Made by a program: the position numbers and the translations under genes. Below are positions 25,297-33,916 of a stretch of DNA of 64,000 nucleotides, piece by piece. Position 1 is the first letter of the stretch. Each line of letters begins with the position of its first letter. Source of the DNA: JAWKUK01 sp041398605 (GTDB taxonomy: Bacteria; Planctomycetota; UBA1135; GCA-002686595); NCBI GenBank assembly GCA_041398605.1, contig JAWKUK010000008.1, positions 248,001 to 312,000 on the forward strand, written 5' to 3'. The notes under the pieces are model-generated. The model did not search any database and was not told the origin of the DNA. It worked only from the letters and a program-made list of their open reading frames with translations.

Positions 25297-27693
25297 TCAG
25301 CGCGCTCTTTGTGCAGAGACCACCCGTACGTCTCGTGGCGCGCCTGCGTCCAACTCCTCGCGTGTCCCGACCCAGAGCGAGAGCTCACCGAGGGGCGCCG
25401 CGGGCAGCACAAAGCGCCCCCCGGCCCCGGTCTCGGACACGAAGACCGAGCCGCCCTCCAAGCCTGGCAGCGGGACGGCGCGGCCCGCGCCGTCCCGCAG
25501 GGCGACGCACGGCTCGTATCCGGGCGAGTCGCCGACGCGACCGCGCAAGACGCCGGTCGGGCCGAGCACGAACCGCACGTGGAGCTCGCCGGGCATCAAG
25601 TCCACCGGGCCCGTACCGACGCGTGTCAGCGGGCGCCCTTCGACGTCGAGGCCCGTAGCGCCGAGGTAACAAGGGCCCGCGCCGAGCGGCGCGCTCCCCG
25701 CTCCTCGCAACACCGCGCGCTGCCGCCGCTCGAATCCACGGGCCGGGTTCCAGCCCTGTGGGTCGTCCACGGAGTCCGAGCCGAGCAACGGCCGCGGCGC
25801 GTGATCTTCGCCCGCGGCGTCGTGAACGAGCCAGAGCTCGGCGGCGTCCGCGTCGATGACCTCGAACGTTGCGTGGAGCTGCACCTCTGCGCCGACGGGC
25901 CCTTGCGCCGCGCGCGTTTCGGGCCACGGCGCCGCGTCGTCCCAGGGGCCGATCTCGAGCGCTGTCGTGCCGTCCTGCGCGGCGACGATCGCTGACGTCC
26001 CAGCGCTCGAGTCCAACGTGCCCAGGACCACGCGCGAGCCGCGCCTGCGCGCCCCGGGCACAGCCTTGCCGTCGTTGCCCTGCGGCACGACGAACATCAG
26101 CTCGAGGTGCGCCGGGACGTCCGTGAAGCGCGCGACGCCGTCCGTCCCAGTCTCGGTGAACTGAACGAGCTCGTGCCAGTTGAACAAGGGCGCCTGCCCC
26201 ACCCCCAGCTCGCTCAACGCGATCATCAGTCCGATGGCCTCACCCGCGCGCGGCGCGCCGCGCTCGTCCACGGCGCGGACCGTGAGCTGGGTCGGGCGCG
26301 CGAGCACCACCTCGACCGGCTCGAAGCCGCCGCGGGCCAGCGGCGTCGCCACCGCCGGCACCCCTAGGACCCAGCCCGGGTCAGACACGTCGAGGACAAG
26401 CGGTCGCTCGGCCCGCAGGCGCTCGAAGCGGAATTGGCCGTGTTCGTCGCTGACCGCCGCCGCGGCAGCGACGCCGCGCGCCGTCAGCGGGACCCCCTCG
26501 ATAGGCTGACCAAACGCGTCGAGCACGGTCCCCGTCAGGTCGCCCCACGGGTGGCGGGTCAGCACGACGGGCCCTTCAAATGGCCCTTCAGTGGGCCCTT
26601 CAGTGGGCCGATCGACAGGCGGGCGGTCGCCGCCGCTGCGGGTCGACCAGCGCGCGGGGCGCCGTCGCTCGTCGCCAGCGACGACGAGCGAGAGCCACAC
26701 GAGGTCCTCGGGCGGCGCCGGCAATTCGAGGGAGAAGCGCCCGTAGACGTCCGTCTGCGCCGTGCGCGTCGCGCGTCCACCGCCGCCGACGTAGCCGAGC
26801 CCCTGCGTGGTCTCGAGCGTCGGCTGGCCTAACGTCGCCTGCACTTCGACTCCGCGGGCCGGAACGCCTGCGCCAGGGGCCGCGCCGAGCTCGAGGTCCT
26901 CGACGTATCCCACCAGGACGTGGACCTGCGCCGACGCAGGCCCTGCTGCGCTCTGCGTCGCGGGCTGACGGGTCTCTGCTGCGCCCGCCGCCGCCAGCCC
27001 CGGGGCACCGAGCTTCGCGGCCTCGATCGAGACGGGGACGAGCGCCGCGCCGCCCTGCGCCGGCGCGCGCCGCAGCACGGCGACGCCAAGCGCGGTCGCC
27101 GCCACCAACGTGACCGTCGCCGCGACCGCGGGGACGCTGCGTCGCGGCCGCAAGGCACCGATCGCGCAGAGGCCGCGCAACCACCGCTCTCGGCCGCCGT
27201 CGGCTTCGAGGCGTCGACGCAGCTCGACCAGCGCCCGCTCGAGCCGCGCCTTCACGGTCGCGACCGGGACGCCGAGCCTCGCGGCGATCGCGCGCGGCGG
27301 CAGGTCCTCCAGGTAACGCAGCACGAGGGCCTCACGCAGGAGCGGCGGCAGCGCTTCGACGTGTGCGACGAGCCGATGTGTCTCCTCCAGCCGCTCGAGC
27401 GTCGCGGCGCCGCCCTCGTGGGCCTCGGGCCGTGCAGCCCTTCGTTCCCGGCGCAGCCGACGCGTGTGCCCGCGGCGTTCGTTGGCGAGGCGTCGAGTGA
27501 GGACCGTCGCCAGGAATCCGCGCAGCGCGCCAGGTCGCGCGGCGGGCCTCGCCGACGACGCCGCGAGCGACTCAGCGAGCGTGTCCTGGACGGCGTCGTC
27601 CGCCCCAGCCAAATCCCGCGCCAGCCGGCGCGCGAGCGCGCGGAGGAAGTCGACCTGGCCAATGAGGGCTTCGGGTGCGTAGGTGGAGTCCAT
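25297..27693 (-). CDS. ECF sigma factor fused to a transmembrane segment and extracytoplasmic carboxypeptidase-regulatory-like domains
   Basis: 798 residues from ATG 27691-27693. Residues about 10-75 are sigma region 2 ('DFLRALARRLARDLAGADDA'), and about 115-170 are region 4 ('ALPPLLREALVLRYLEDLPP' then 'IAARLGVPVATVKARLERAL'). A single TM follows (about 187-209, VAATVTLVAATALGVAVL). About 590 further residues hold Ig-like or carboxypeptidase-regulatory-like modules, e.g. 'GRFSLELPAPPEDLVWLSLV' and 'GTVLDAFGQPIEGVPLTARG'. A 12-bp in-frame repeat at 26569-26616 encodes TEGP-TEGP-FEGP. No separate anti-sigma gene is adjacent. I infer a membrane-tethered sigma factor controlled by proteolysis or by its outer domain. 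Confidence 0.85.
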   Translation of the reverse strand: MDSTYAPEALIGQVDFLRALARRLARDLAGADDAVQDTLAESLAASSARPAARPGALRGFLATVLTRRLANERRGHTRRLRRERRAARPEAHEGGAATLERLEETHRLVAHVEALPPLLREALVLRYLEDLPPRAIAARLGVPVATVKARLERALVELRRRLEADGGRERWLRGLCAIGALRPRRSVPAVAATVTLVAATALGVAVLRRAPAQGGAALVPVSIEAAKLGAPGLAAAGAAETRQPATQSAAGPASAQVHVLVGYVEDLELGAAPGAGVPARGVEVQATLGQPTLETTQGLGYVGGGGRATRTAQTDVYGRFSLELPAPPEDLVWLSLVVAGDERRRPARWSTRSGGDRPPVDRPTEGPTEGPFEGPVVLTRHPWGDLTGTVLDAFGQPIEGVPLTARGVAAAAAVSDEHGQFRFERLRAERPLVLDVSDPGWVLGVPAVATPLARGGFEPVEVVLARPTQLTVRAVDERGAPRAGEAIGLMIALSELGVGQAPLFNWHELVQFTETGTDGVARFTDVPAHLELMFVVPQGNDGKAVPGARRRGSRVVLGTLDSSAGTSAIVAAQDGTTALEIGPWDDAAPWPETRAAQGPVGAEVQLHATFEVIDADAAELWLVHDAAGEDHAPRPLLGSDSVDDPQGWNPARGFERRQRAVLRGAGSAPLGAGPCYLGATGLDVEGRPLTRVGTGPVDLMPGELHVRFVLGPTGVLRGRVGDSPGYEPCVALRDGAGRAVPLPGLEGGSVFVSETGAGGRFVLPAAPLGELSLWVGTREELDAGAPRDVRVVSAQRAR

Positions 27694-27840
27694 GCCCTTG
27701 ATTCACCGCGGCCGCGCGATCGACGGTATGCAACCGGCGGAACCGGTGGTGTTGGGCCCCAGCATCGCATACGCGCTGGACAGCGGCGCTGGGCGCGCCC
27801 TCGAGACAAGAACGTGACGGGTGGGGTCCGCGCTCGGCGG

Positions 27841-29655
27841 TCACCGCGGGCGCAGCGCGAGGACGCCGAACCTCGCGTCCGTGAACGGCATTGCGCCGAA
27901 GAGCGCCACAGGCGAGTAGCGCTCATCGATCCAGGCGCCCAGCTCGCGGCCGTAGTCGCGGCCAAAGAACCGCACGCCATAGTCCGATGTGAACCTCTGC
28001 ACCAGCAGCACGACATCGGGTGGGCGCTCCTCGAGCGCCCGCACGAGCGAGCCCTCGCCAAACATCTGGATCTCCGTGGGCATGAAGCCCAGGTAGCGTG
28101 TCGGCGAGCGCCTGCGCGCCCAGTAGTTCAGCGAGAGCCCCTCCGGTAGGACCAGCACCGTGGCATCGGGCGCGGTGTTCTCGTCGATCCATGCGAGCGC
28201 CGCCGCGACCTCATCACCGCGGCCGTCCGCCAAGATGCGATCGGCGCCTTGTCCGACCTCGTTCACCTTGTAGCTCATCCACAGCGAGAGCGAGCGCACA
28301 TGGACACAAGCGAGCGCGACGAGCAAGCCCGCGATCCACCATTGACCAGGCGCCCTCCGCGCAGGCGTCGCATGCGTATCGAGGGCCGCGGCGCAGCGCA
28401 GCAGCGCCGCAGCAGAGATGGCAAACGCAGGCAGCGCGTGCACGAAGCCATAGAAGATCCAGGTCTGCTTCAAGCCCAGCTTCATCAACAGGACGAGCGC
28501 GAACGTCGACCATGAAACGCGCTCGACGAGCGGCTGGAGCGGAGCGCCGTGCGCGCGCAACGCGCTGCGCACCTGTGCGAGGAGGATCACAGCGAGGACG
28601 AGCGCGGTCGGACGTCCGACGTTGAGCACGTCCTGGGTGTCCAAGGCAAAGAGCCCGGCGGCGACAGCCAGGCCGAACAGCGCGGCGCTGAAGACAGTGC
28701 GCGAGGGCAGGCGCGCGCCCACGAAGCGCATCGCCAACGGCACCGGCGCGAGCGCGCACAGCCACGCCACGGTCCAGGCCAAGGTCGTGCGCAGCTCGAC
28801 GGCGGGCCGATCGAGCCCTGCCAGGCGCTTGTAGAAGTACGCCTCCGTGACCCCTCCGTTGAAGATGTGCGGCCACGCGCCGAGGAGCCCATGCAGCGCC
28901 TCGGGCAGCGGGAGCTGCAGCGCCAAGAGCGCCAGGGCGAGGCCGAAGCCAGCGCTGAAGCCAGCGAGCACGCCCGCAGCGAGGCGCAGCCGTTCCGCGC
29001 CGCGCTGCAACGCGACGAAGGCGATCGCGCCCGACGCCGCCGCGGCAAAGGGCTCGGCCTTGGTCGCGAACGTCGCAGCGAGCGCGAGCCCCGCGAGCAC
29101 GGCGAGCCCCGCGCGCCCCGTTCGACCGCGGCGCTCGTTGCGCGCGCCATGCAGCGCCAAGAGCGCGAGCGCGCCGAGCAACGTGCCGTGTACGGCCTCG
29201 TGCGAATAGGGCGTCACATGGTTGTAGTTCCCGATCCCGGCGTGCTGTCCGAAGGCGAAGATCGTCACGGCGACCGACGTCACGACTGACGCGATGCCAC
29301 GCGACGTGTGCCGCGCGATGAGCGTGTATGCGAGCCCGAACGTGAGGATGGCCAGCGCGGTGTTCCACACGATCAGCGCCGTCAACGAGGCGCCGCAGAC
29401 GCGGAACACGAGCCCGTTGAGCTGCGCCGACAGCGGCCCGCTGAACCAGGCGATGTCGCGGTACAGCACGTCGCCGCTGGCGATCCGCCAAGCGACGTAG
29501 AGCTCGCGCCCGAAGTCGACGGTCACGTCCGTCCAGCCCCGATACGTATGGACGAACAGCGCGCTGAATACGACCGCGACGACGCCGGCCGGCGCCGCGG
29601 CGACCACTCGAGCGCGCAGCGAGCTCGGAGCTCTCGACGTTTGGTTCTTCCGCAA
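27841..29655 (-). CDS. Multi-pass membrane protein, GT-C glycosyltransferase-like
   Basis: 604 residues, apparently from TTG 29653-29655 (no better start upstream). About 11-12 TM segments, the first at 14-36. The first periplasmic loop reads 'VTVDFGRELYVAWRIASGDV', with the Asp placement seen in GT39/GT83-type polyprenyl-phosphate-sugar transferases. The C-terminal ~140 residues are soluble ('WIDENTAPDATVLVLPEG', 'RRRSPTRYLGFMP'), as in that superfamily. Likely role is transfer of a sugar from a lipid carrier to an acceptor outside the membrane; donor and acceptor cannot be inferred. It lies downstream of the VCBS gene on the same strand, 197 bp away. Confidence 0.75.
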   Translation of the reverse strand: MRKNQTSRAPSSLRARVVAAAPAGVVAVVFSALFVHTYRGWTDVTVDFGRELYVAWRIASGDVLYRDIAWFSGPLSAQLNGLVFRVCGASLTALIVWNTALAILTFGLAYTLIARHTSRGIASVVTSVAVTIFAFGQHAGIGNYNHVTPYSHEAVHGTLLGALALLALHGARNERRGRTGRAGLAVLAGLALAATFATKAEPFAAAASGAIAFVALQRGAERLRLAAGVLAGFSAGFGLALALLALQLPLPEALHGLLGAWPHIFNGGVTEAYFYKRLAGLDRPAVELRTTLAWTVAWLCALAPVPLAMRFVGARLPSRTVFSAALFGLAVAAGLFALDTQDVLNVGRPTALVLAVILLAQVRSALRAHGAPLQPLVERVSWSTFALVLLMKLGLKQTWIFYGFVHALPAFAISAAALLRCAAALDTHATPARRAPGQWWIAGLLVALACVHVRSLSLWMSYKVNEVGQGADRILADGRGDEVAAALAWIDENTAPDATVLVLPEGLSLNYWARRRSPTRYLGFMPTEIQMFGEGSLVRALEERPPDVVLLVQRFTSDYGVRFFGRDYGRELGAWIDERYSPVALFGAMPFTDARFGVLALRPR

Positions 29656-29722
29656 GGTCCCTCGGCGCGATCGATCAGCTCTGGACGCCGGCTCTAGGCG
29701 AGCGGAGCGCCGCGGCGACCGC

Positions 29723-29747
29723 GCCGGTGAAGAGCGACCTCACCGGC
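29723..29747 (-). terminator. Possible terminator downstream of the VCBS gene
   Basis: An 8-bp perfect stem, GCCGGTGA (29723-29730) with TCACCGGC (29740-29747), and a 9-nt loop. It is 106 bp past the VCBS stop and has no U tract, so the assignment is weak. Confidence 0.3.
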
Positions 29748-29852
29748 AGGGTGTTGCGCCGCGGTACCACACCCTGGCCATGCTCAACGCTCTTGCCAGC
29801 GCGTCGCGCGGCGTTCACCCTCGACAATGGGCGCCGTGCTCCGGGTGGCTCG

Positions 29853-32375
29853 TCAGTTCCAGGTGACGGACACGCCCTGGGTGAAGTTGCTCGTTGGGCC
29901 GGCGACCGCGTCGCGGAACCAAGCTTGGAAGCGCCACGTCTCGCCCGCCGCCGCCGGCACCAGCGCGTTCGGGGTCGGGAGCTGGCCCGTGTCGACGGTC
30001 AGAGCGAGGACCCCCGCCGTGCCGGCACCGACGATCTGGCCCGGGCCGACGAAGCGCCCGATGGGGCCCGTGAGGCAGAGCCGACCGATGCTCCCCGCTG
30101 GCGTGGTCGTGCCTTCGGCTCGCGCTGCGAGGAAGATCCCGAACGTGTTGCGCGGGACGTGCCGCGCGACGAGGAGGACCTGTCCGCCCGACGCGCTGCT
30201 AGAACCTTGGATCGTGAGCTCTGCAGGCGCGCCGCTCGCGCCGACGACCGCCGGACCACAGAACGACTGACCGATCGGACCCAGGCTCGGGTTGTCGATG
30301 ACGTAAACACGACCGCTCGCCTCGAACCCCGCGACCAAGTCCTCGTCCCCGTCGCCATCGACGTCGGCGACGTCGAAGTCCGCGACGGACTGAAACGACG
30401 GCTGCACGGCGCCCCGGGCGGCAAACACGCCACCGCCGAGGTTCTCGACCCAGCGTGATGAAGCGAAGTAGCCGCTCACGACGAGGTCTACGTCACCGTC
30501 CGCGTCGAGGTCCAGGGCCGCGACGTTCCCACCGGCGACGGGGTCGAGCGCTGAAGCCGCAGCGAAGGTGGCGCCCCCCGTATTGCGCGCCCAGCGGATT
30601 CCAGCGCCATCCGAGGTCACGACGTCCAGGCGCCCGTCACCGTCGAGGTCCGCCATCGTGTAGTCGCTCGGCAGGTCGAGGTAGGGTGTCGCCGTGGCGC
30701 CCGACGCGAAGGAGCCGCCGCCAAGCCCGCGGTACACGAAGACGTACGGCGAGTTCCATTTCAGCGCAGTGACGTCGAGGACCCCGTCGCCGTCGACGTC
30801 ATGGGCTCGCATCTTGACCAGGAGCCTGCTGCTGACGTCGAGCGTTACAGGCGCTCCGAACGAGCCGGCGCCGTCACCCGGCAGCCACACGATGGGGCCG
30901 TTGTTCGGCTGGCCGAAGGCGACATCGACGTCGCCATCGCCGTCGAAGTCCGCTACGGTCAGGCCGACGGGCGCCGCGGCTGCGGTCACGATCGCACGCG
31001 CGGTTTCGTACGGGCCCGCAGGGGTCCTGCGATACCACTGAACGTGTCGGTCGAGGTACGAGCTCGCGACGACGTCTCGCAGCCCGTCACCGTCGACGTC
31101 GCCGACCTGCACCGCGAGCGCGCCATCACCTTGGGCGCCGATCGGCGCCTGGGGCGCGAACTCGCCGCCGCCGAGGTTCTCGTACAGCGCGATTAAGTCG
31201 TCATCGAAGGAAGCAGAGAAGACATCGAGGTCTCCGTCGCCGTCTGCGTCGGCCGCGAGCACGTCACGCACCCCGTCGGCGGTGCGCGCGAGGGGGTGCG
31301 CTGCGCCGAACGAGCCTCCTACGTTCTCGATCCAATGCAGCCCCGTCGAGTCAGGCGTGGTCAACGCGTCGGGGTCGCCATCCCCGTCGACGTCGAGCGC
31401 GACGATCGACTCGCTGTACAGCTCGGCGTCGACGACGACGCCTGGCGCGAACCCGAGCGGGCCGAGGTTCTCGAACCAATGCGTGCTACCGTTGATGAGC
31501 GCGCCGAGGACGTCCAAGTCACCGTCCCCATCGACGTCGGCGACGTCGACCGAGAACGGCCGGTCCGCGGGCCCAGCGCACTCCACGAGGGCGCCGAAGG
31601 TCCCTGCGCCGAGGTTCTCGTAGACGCCAAACTGCTGGCTGAACTCGAGCGCAACGACCAGGTCCAGGTCGCCGTCGCCATCGATGTCCGCAGGGAGCAC
31701 GTCCCGCGCGTCGGAGACGCCAGCGGCGACGAGCCGCTCCGGCCCGAAGACCCCGCCGCCTAGGTTCGGGAGCCACGCGACTCGGTCCGCCTGGAACGTC
31801 CCGAAGACGACGTCCAAGTCCCCGTCTCCATCGAGGTCGGCGAGCTCCGCGACGAGCGGCGCGATCCCGGCGCCGAGCGGCTGCGGCGCGCCGAACGCGC
31901 CGCCTCCGTTGACGATCAGGCGCAGCCCCCCGTTGAGGCTGGTCGCGACGAGGTCGAGGTCTCCGTCGCCATCGACGTCCCCGGCGGCCACCGTCGCGCT
32001 CGGCGCCGCCAGGCTCGCGATGTTCTGCGCCGGACCGAACGCGCCGCCACCGAGGCCGTCGTAGAGAAGGACCGCGCTGGGCGAGTTCGCCACGGCGACG
32101 AGGTCGAGGTCCCCGTCTTGGTCGAGGTCCTCTGCGATCAAGTCTGTGATGTAGCTCCCCACGACAGCCGCCGTTTCGCGGCGCGCGAAGTCACCGGTGC
32201 CGCCGATCGAGCGGAACAGATAGACGTTGCCGTCGCCCGCAGCGGCCAAGACGTCGAGGTCCCCGTCATTGTCGACATCCACCGGCACGAGCGCGCGGCA
32301 GCGCCCCGTCGCGTCCGTCAATTCCGTAAAGGAGCCGAGCTGGGGCGCGAGGGCGAGCAGAGTCAGGTAGAGCAT
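29853..32375 (-). CDS. Secreted VCBS/FG-GAP repeat protein with shared C-terminal module
   Basis: 840 residues from ATG 32373-32375, chosen because it opens directly on a signal peptide (MLYLTLLALAPQLG). Fourteen repeats of about 48 residues each carry an Asp-rich loop of the form DxDGDGDLD, e.g. 'DVDGDGDLDLVATS', 'DIDGDGDLDLVVAL' and 'DLDGDGRLDVVTSD'. These are calcium-binding loops of VCBS/FG-GAP beta-propellers (two seven-bladed propellers would fit; inference). The last ~125 residues are the module shared with three other proteins here (GRLCLTGPIGRF .. ETWRFQAWFRD .. SNFTQGVSV). Probably a surface or secreted binding protein. Confidence 0.88.
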   Translation of the reverse strand: MLYLTLLALAPQLGSFTELTDATGRCRALVPVDVDNDGDLDVLAAAGDGNVYLFRSIGGTGDFARRETAAVVGSYITDLIAEDLDQDGDLDLVAVANSPSAVLLYDGLGGGAFGPAQNIASLAAPSATVAAGDVDGDGDLDLVATSLNGGLRLIVNGGGAFGAPQPLGAGIAPLVAELADLDGDGDLDVVFGTFQADRVAWLPNLGGGVFGPERLVAAGVSDARDVLPADIDGDGDLDLVVALEFSQQFGVYENLGAGTFGALVECAGPADRPFSVDVADVDGDGDLDVLGALINGSTHWFENLGPLGFAPGVVVDAELYSESIVALDVDGDGDPDALTTPDSTGLHWIENVGGSFGAAHPLARTADGVRDVLAADADGDGDLDVFSASFDDDLIALYENLGGGEFAPQAPIGAQGDGALAVQVGDVDGDGLRDVVASSYLDRHVQWYRRTPAGPYETARAIVTAAAAPVGLTVADFDGDGDVDVAFGQPNNGPIVWLPGDGAGSFGAPVTLDVSSRLLVKMRAHDVDGDGVLDVTALKWNSPYVFVYRGLGGGSFASGATATPYLDLPSDYTMADLDGDGRLDVVTSDGAGIRWARNTGGATFAAASALDPVAGGNVAALDLDADGDVDLVVSGYFASSRWVENLGGGVFAARGAVQPSFQSVADFDVADVDGDGDEDLVAGFEASGRVYVIDNPSLGPIGQSFCGPAVVGASGAPAELTIQGSSSASGGQVLLVARHVPRNTFGIFLAARAEGTTTPAGSIGRLCLTGPIGRFVGPGQIVGAGTAGVLALTVDTGQLPTPNALVPAAAGETWRFQAWFRDAVAGPTSNFTQGVSVTWN

Positions 32376-32579
32376 GCGATGGAGCCGACTCGGTGAGGGA
32401 GCAGGCGTGCGAGGGCAGCGGTGAGCGTCGAATTCGTTCGGAGGGGCGACCGATCGTGGACCGGCGGGGCCTCTGCGGCCGCGGCGAGCCCTCCTGAAAG
32501 GGGCCTCCTCCTCCACCGTAACCGATCGATTCGAACCCTGTCCTGAGCGGGCCCATACTGGCAGAAGGGCACGGGCCAG

Positions 32580-32627
32580 CGCCCCGGCGCCCCGGCGCCC
32601 CGGCGCCCCGGCGCCCCGGCGCTCCGC
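32580..32627. repeat. 8-bp tandem repeat (CGCCCCGG)n
   Basis: Five perfect head-to-tail copies of CGCCCCGG (32580-32619) plus a sixth degenerate copy. It lies in the 265-bp gap between two minus-strand genes, upstream of the VCBS gene start. An 8-bp unit is prone to length change by slippage. Confidence 0.9.
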
Positions 32628-32639
32628 AGCAACGGAGCG
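32620..32639 (-). terminator. Hairpin just past the stop of the macro-like gene
   Basis: CGCTCCG (32620-32626) pairs with CGGAGCG (32633-32639), loop 6 nt, ending one base from the stop codon at 32641-32643. No U tract follows on the minus strand. Confidence 0.45.
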
Positions 32640-32640
32640 A

Positions 32641-33675
32641 TCAGCGCGCCTGCCTCGCCATGTCAAGCTCAGCGACGAAGCGCTGATCGAGCGACCGAAA
32701 ATGGGCGATCCGTACGTCGAGGGGCATGTCACGGCAGAGCGCGAGGGCGCGCGCGATCGCGCCCACGATCCACTCGCGCCGGTTCCCGAACACGCCGCCA
32801 CCGAGCTGCGTCAGCCAGACCTTCCCTGAGCCGCGCCCAGACGCACGGTCGACGGCGGCCGCCAACAGCGTCGCCTCGTACGCTGCGTCGAGGGCGATCG
32901 TCGCGAGCGGCTCCCACTCCATCAGGGGCACATCGCGCTGGTATGCGCAGGACACCGCCGAGCAGTACGCCTGAGAGACGTGCGTCGGTTGAATCGGCTC
33001 GCGCCAGCGGTCCGCGAACGTCACGCCGACGGCGCTGTGGAACCCGATCCGAACGCCGCCGATCAGCTCATCGCGGTCGAGGGCGCCGAGCGCCCCCAGC
33101 GCTGCGCGGTCGACAAAGGTATAGCCATTACGGACGACGATGCCGGGGACCAAGCGACTGATCTCCGCGAGGTTCTCGATCTGCCGCTCGCGGGTCTGCC
33201 CGACAGCGCCCTGTAGCGGGACCAAGTAGTTCCGAAAGACGGTCCCTGCTGCCGCTGCGAGCGCGCAAGCGGGCCCTTGCGTCGGATCGCTCGCGTAGCA
33301 AGTGACCCCGTGCTCGGGTGTTCGCGTGGGGTCGATGAACTCGAGGCAATTGAACTGCGACGCAGCCTGAAACGTCGCGCCACGATTCTCGTCGAGCGCG
33401 TGCAATGGGAGCACGTCGCCGATCACTTCGTGCGTCACACGCAGTTGAAGCGCGTCGCTGGGCGCGCCCGCCTCGGACGAGGCACGCGCGGCCTGGCGGT
33501 GCAATGCGCGGAGCCCTGCGACCGTCGGCAGCGAGAAGCGCCCGAGCTCGAACTCACGGCCATTGGCGAGCGAATGCAGGCGCTCGCCGTCGACGCGAAA
33601 CCGCGCTCGTGTCGCGTGCCAGTCCGCTTCGTCGAAGCCGAAGAGGCGCCGGAACCAAGGTGTATGGGCCGTCAC
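32641..33675 (-). CDS. Conserved protein of unknown function with a macro-domain-like GGGVFGN motif
   Basis: About 344 residues from GTG 33673-33675; the open frame extends upstream, but similarity-like sequence begins near 'WFRRLFGFDE'. Two strongly conserved-looking blocks are visible: 'FQAASQFNCLEFIDPTRTPE' followed by 'GVTCYASDPTQGPACALAAA', and 'VWLTQLGGGVFGNRREWIVG' followed by 'LDVRIAHFRSLD'. The second has the strand-Gly-rich-loop-helix pattern of macro domains that bind ADP-ribose. I recall similar blocks in unannotated eukaryotic and bacterial proteins, but cannot name the family. No signal peptide or TM. It lies downstream of a porin gene on the same strand. Confidence 0.6.
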   Translation of the reverse strand: MTAHTPWFRRLFGFDEADWHATRARFRVDGERLHSLANGREFELGRFSLPTVAGLRALHRQAARASSEAGAPSDALQLRVTHEVIGDVLPLHALDENRGATFQAASQFNCLEFIDPTRTPEHGVTCYASDPTQGPACALAAAAGTVFRNYLVPLQGAVGQTRERQIENLAEISRLVPGIVVRNGYTFVDRAALGALGALDRDELIGGVRIGFHSAVGVTFADRWREPIQPTHVSQAYCSAVSCAYQRDVPLMEWEPLATIALDAAYEATLLAAAVDRASGRGSGKVWLTQLGGGVFGNRREWIVGAIARALALCRDMPLDVRIAHFRSLDQRFVAELDMARQAR

Positions 33676-33916
33676 ATCAGAAAGTGTACGGGCCGAGGAG
33701 GGTGAGGCATGCACGACGGACGCGTCTCGAGCGCGGTCGCAACTTGGCCCCCTGCGGCGCCAGGCATGGCTTCCATCACGCGAGAGGCGCCGCGCCGACC
33801 GAGGCTCGGCCGACACGGCGCCAAAGGAAGCTCTCCGTCTCTCAAATGGAGTGCTCGCCGTAGCCCGTCTCCACACTCACTCGCCAATCTCACTCGTGGC
33901 GACGGGCAGGTCCAAA

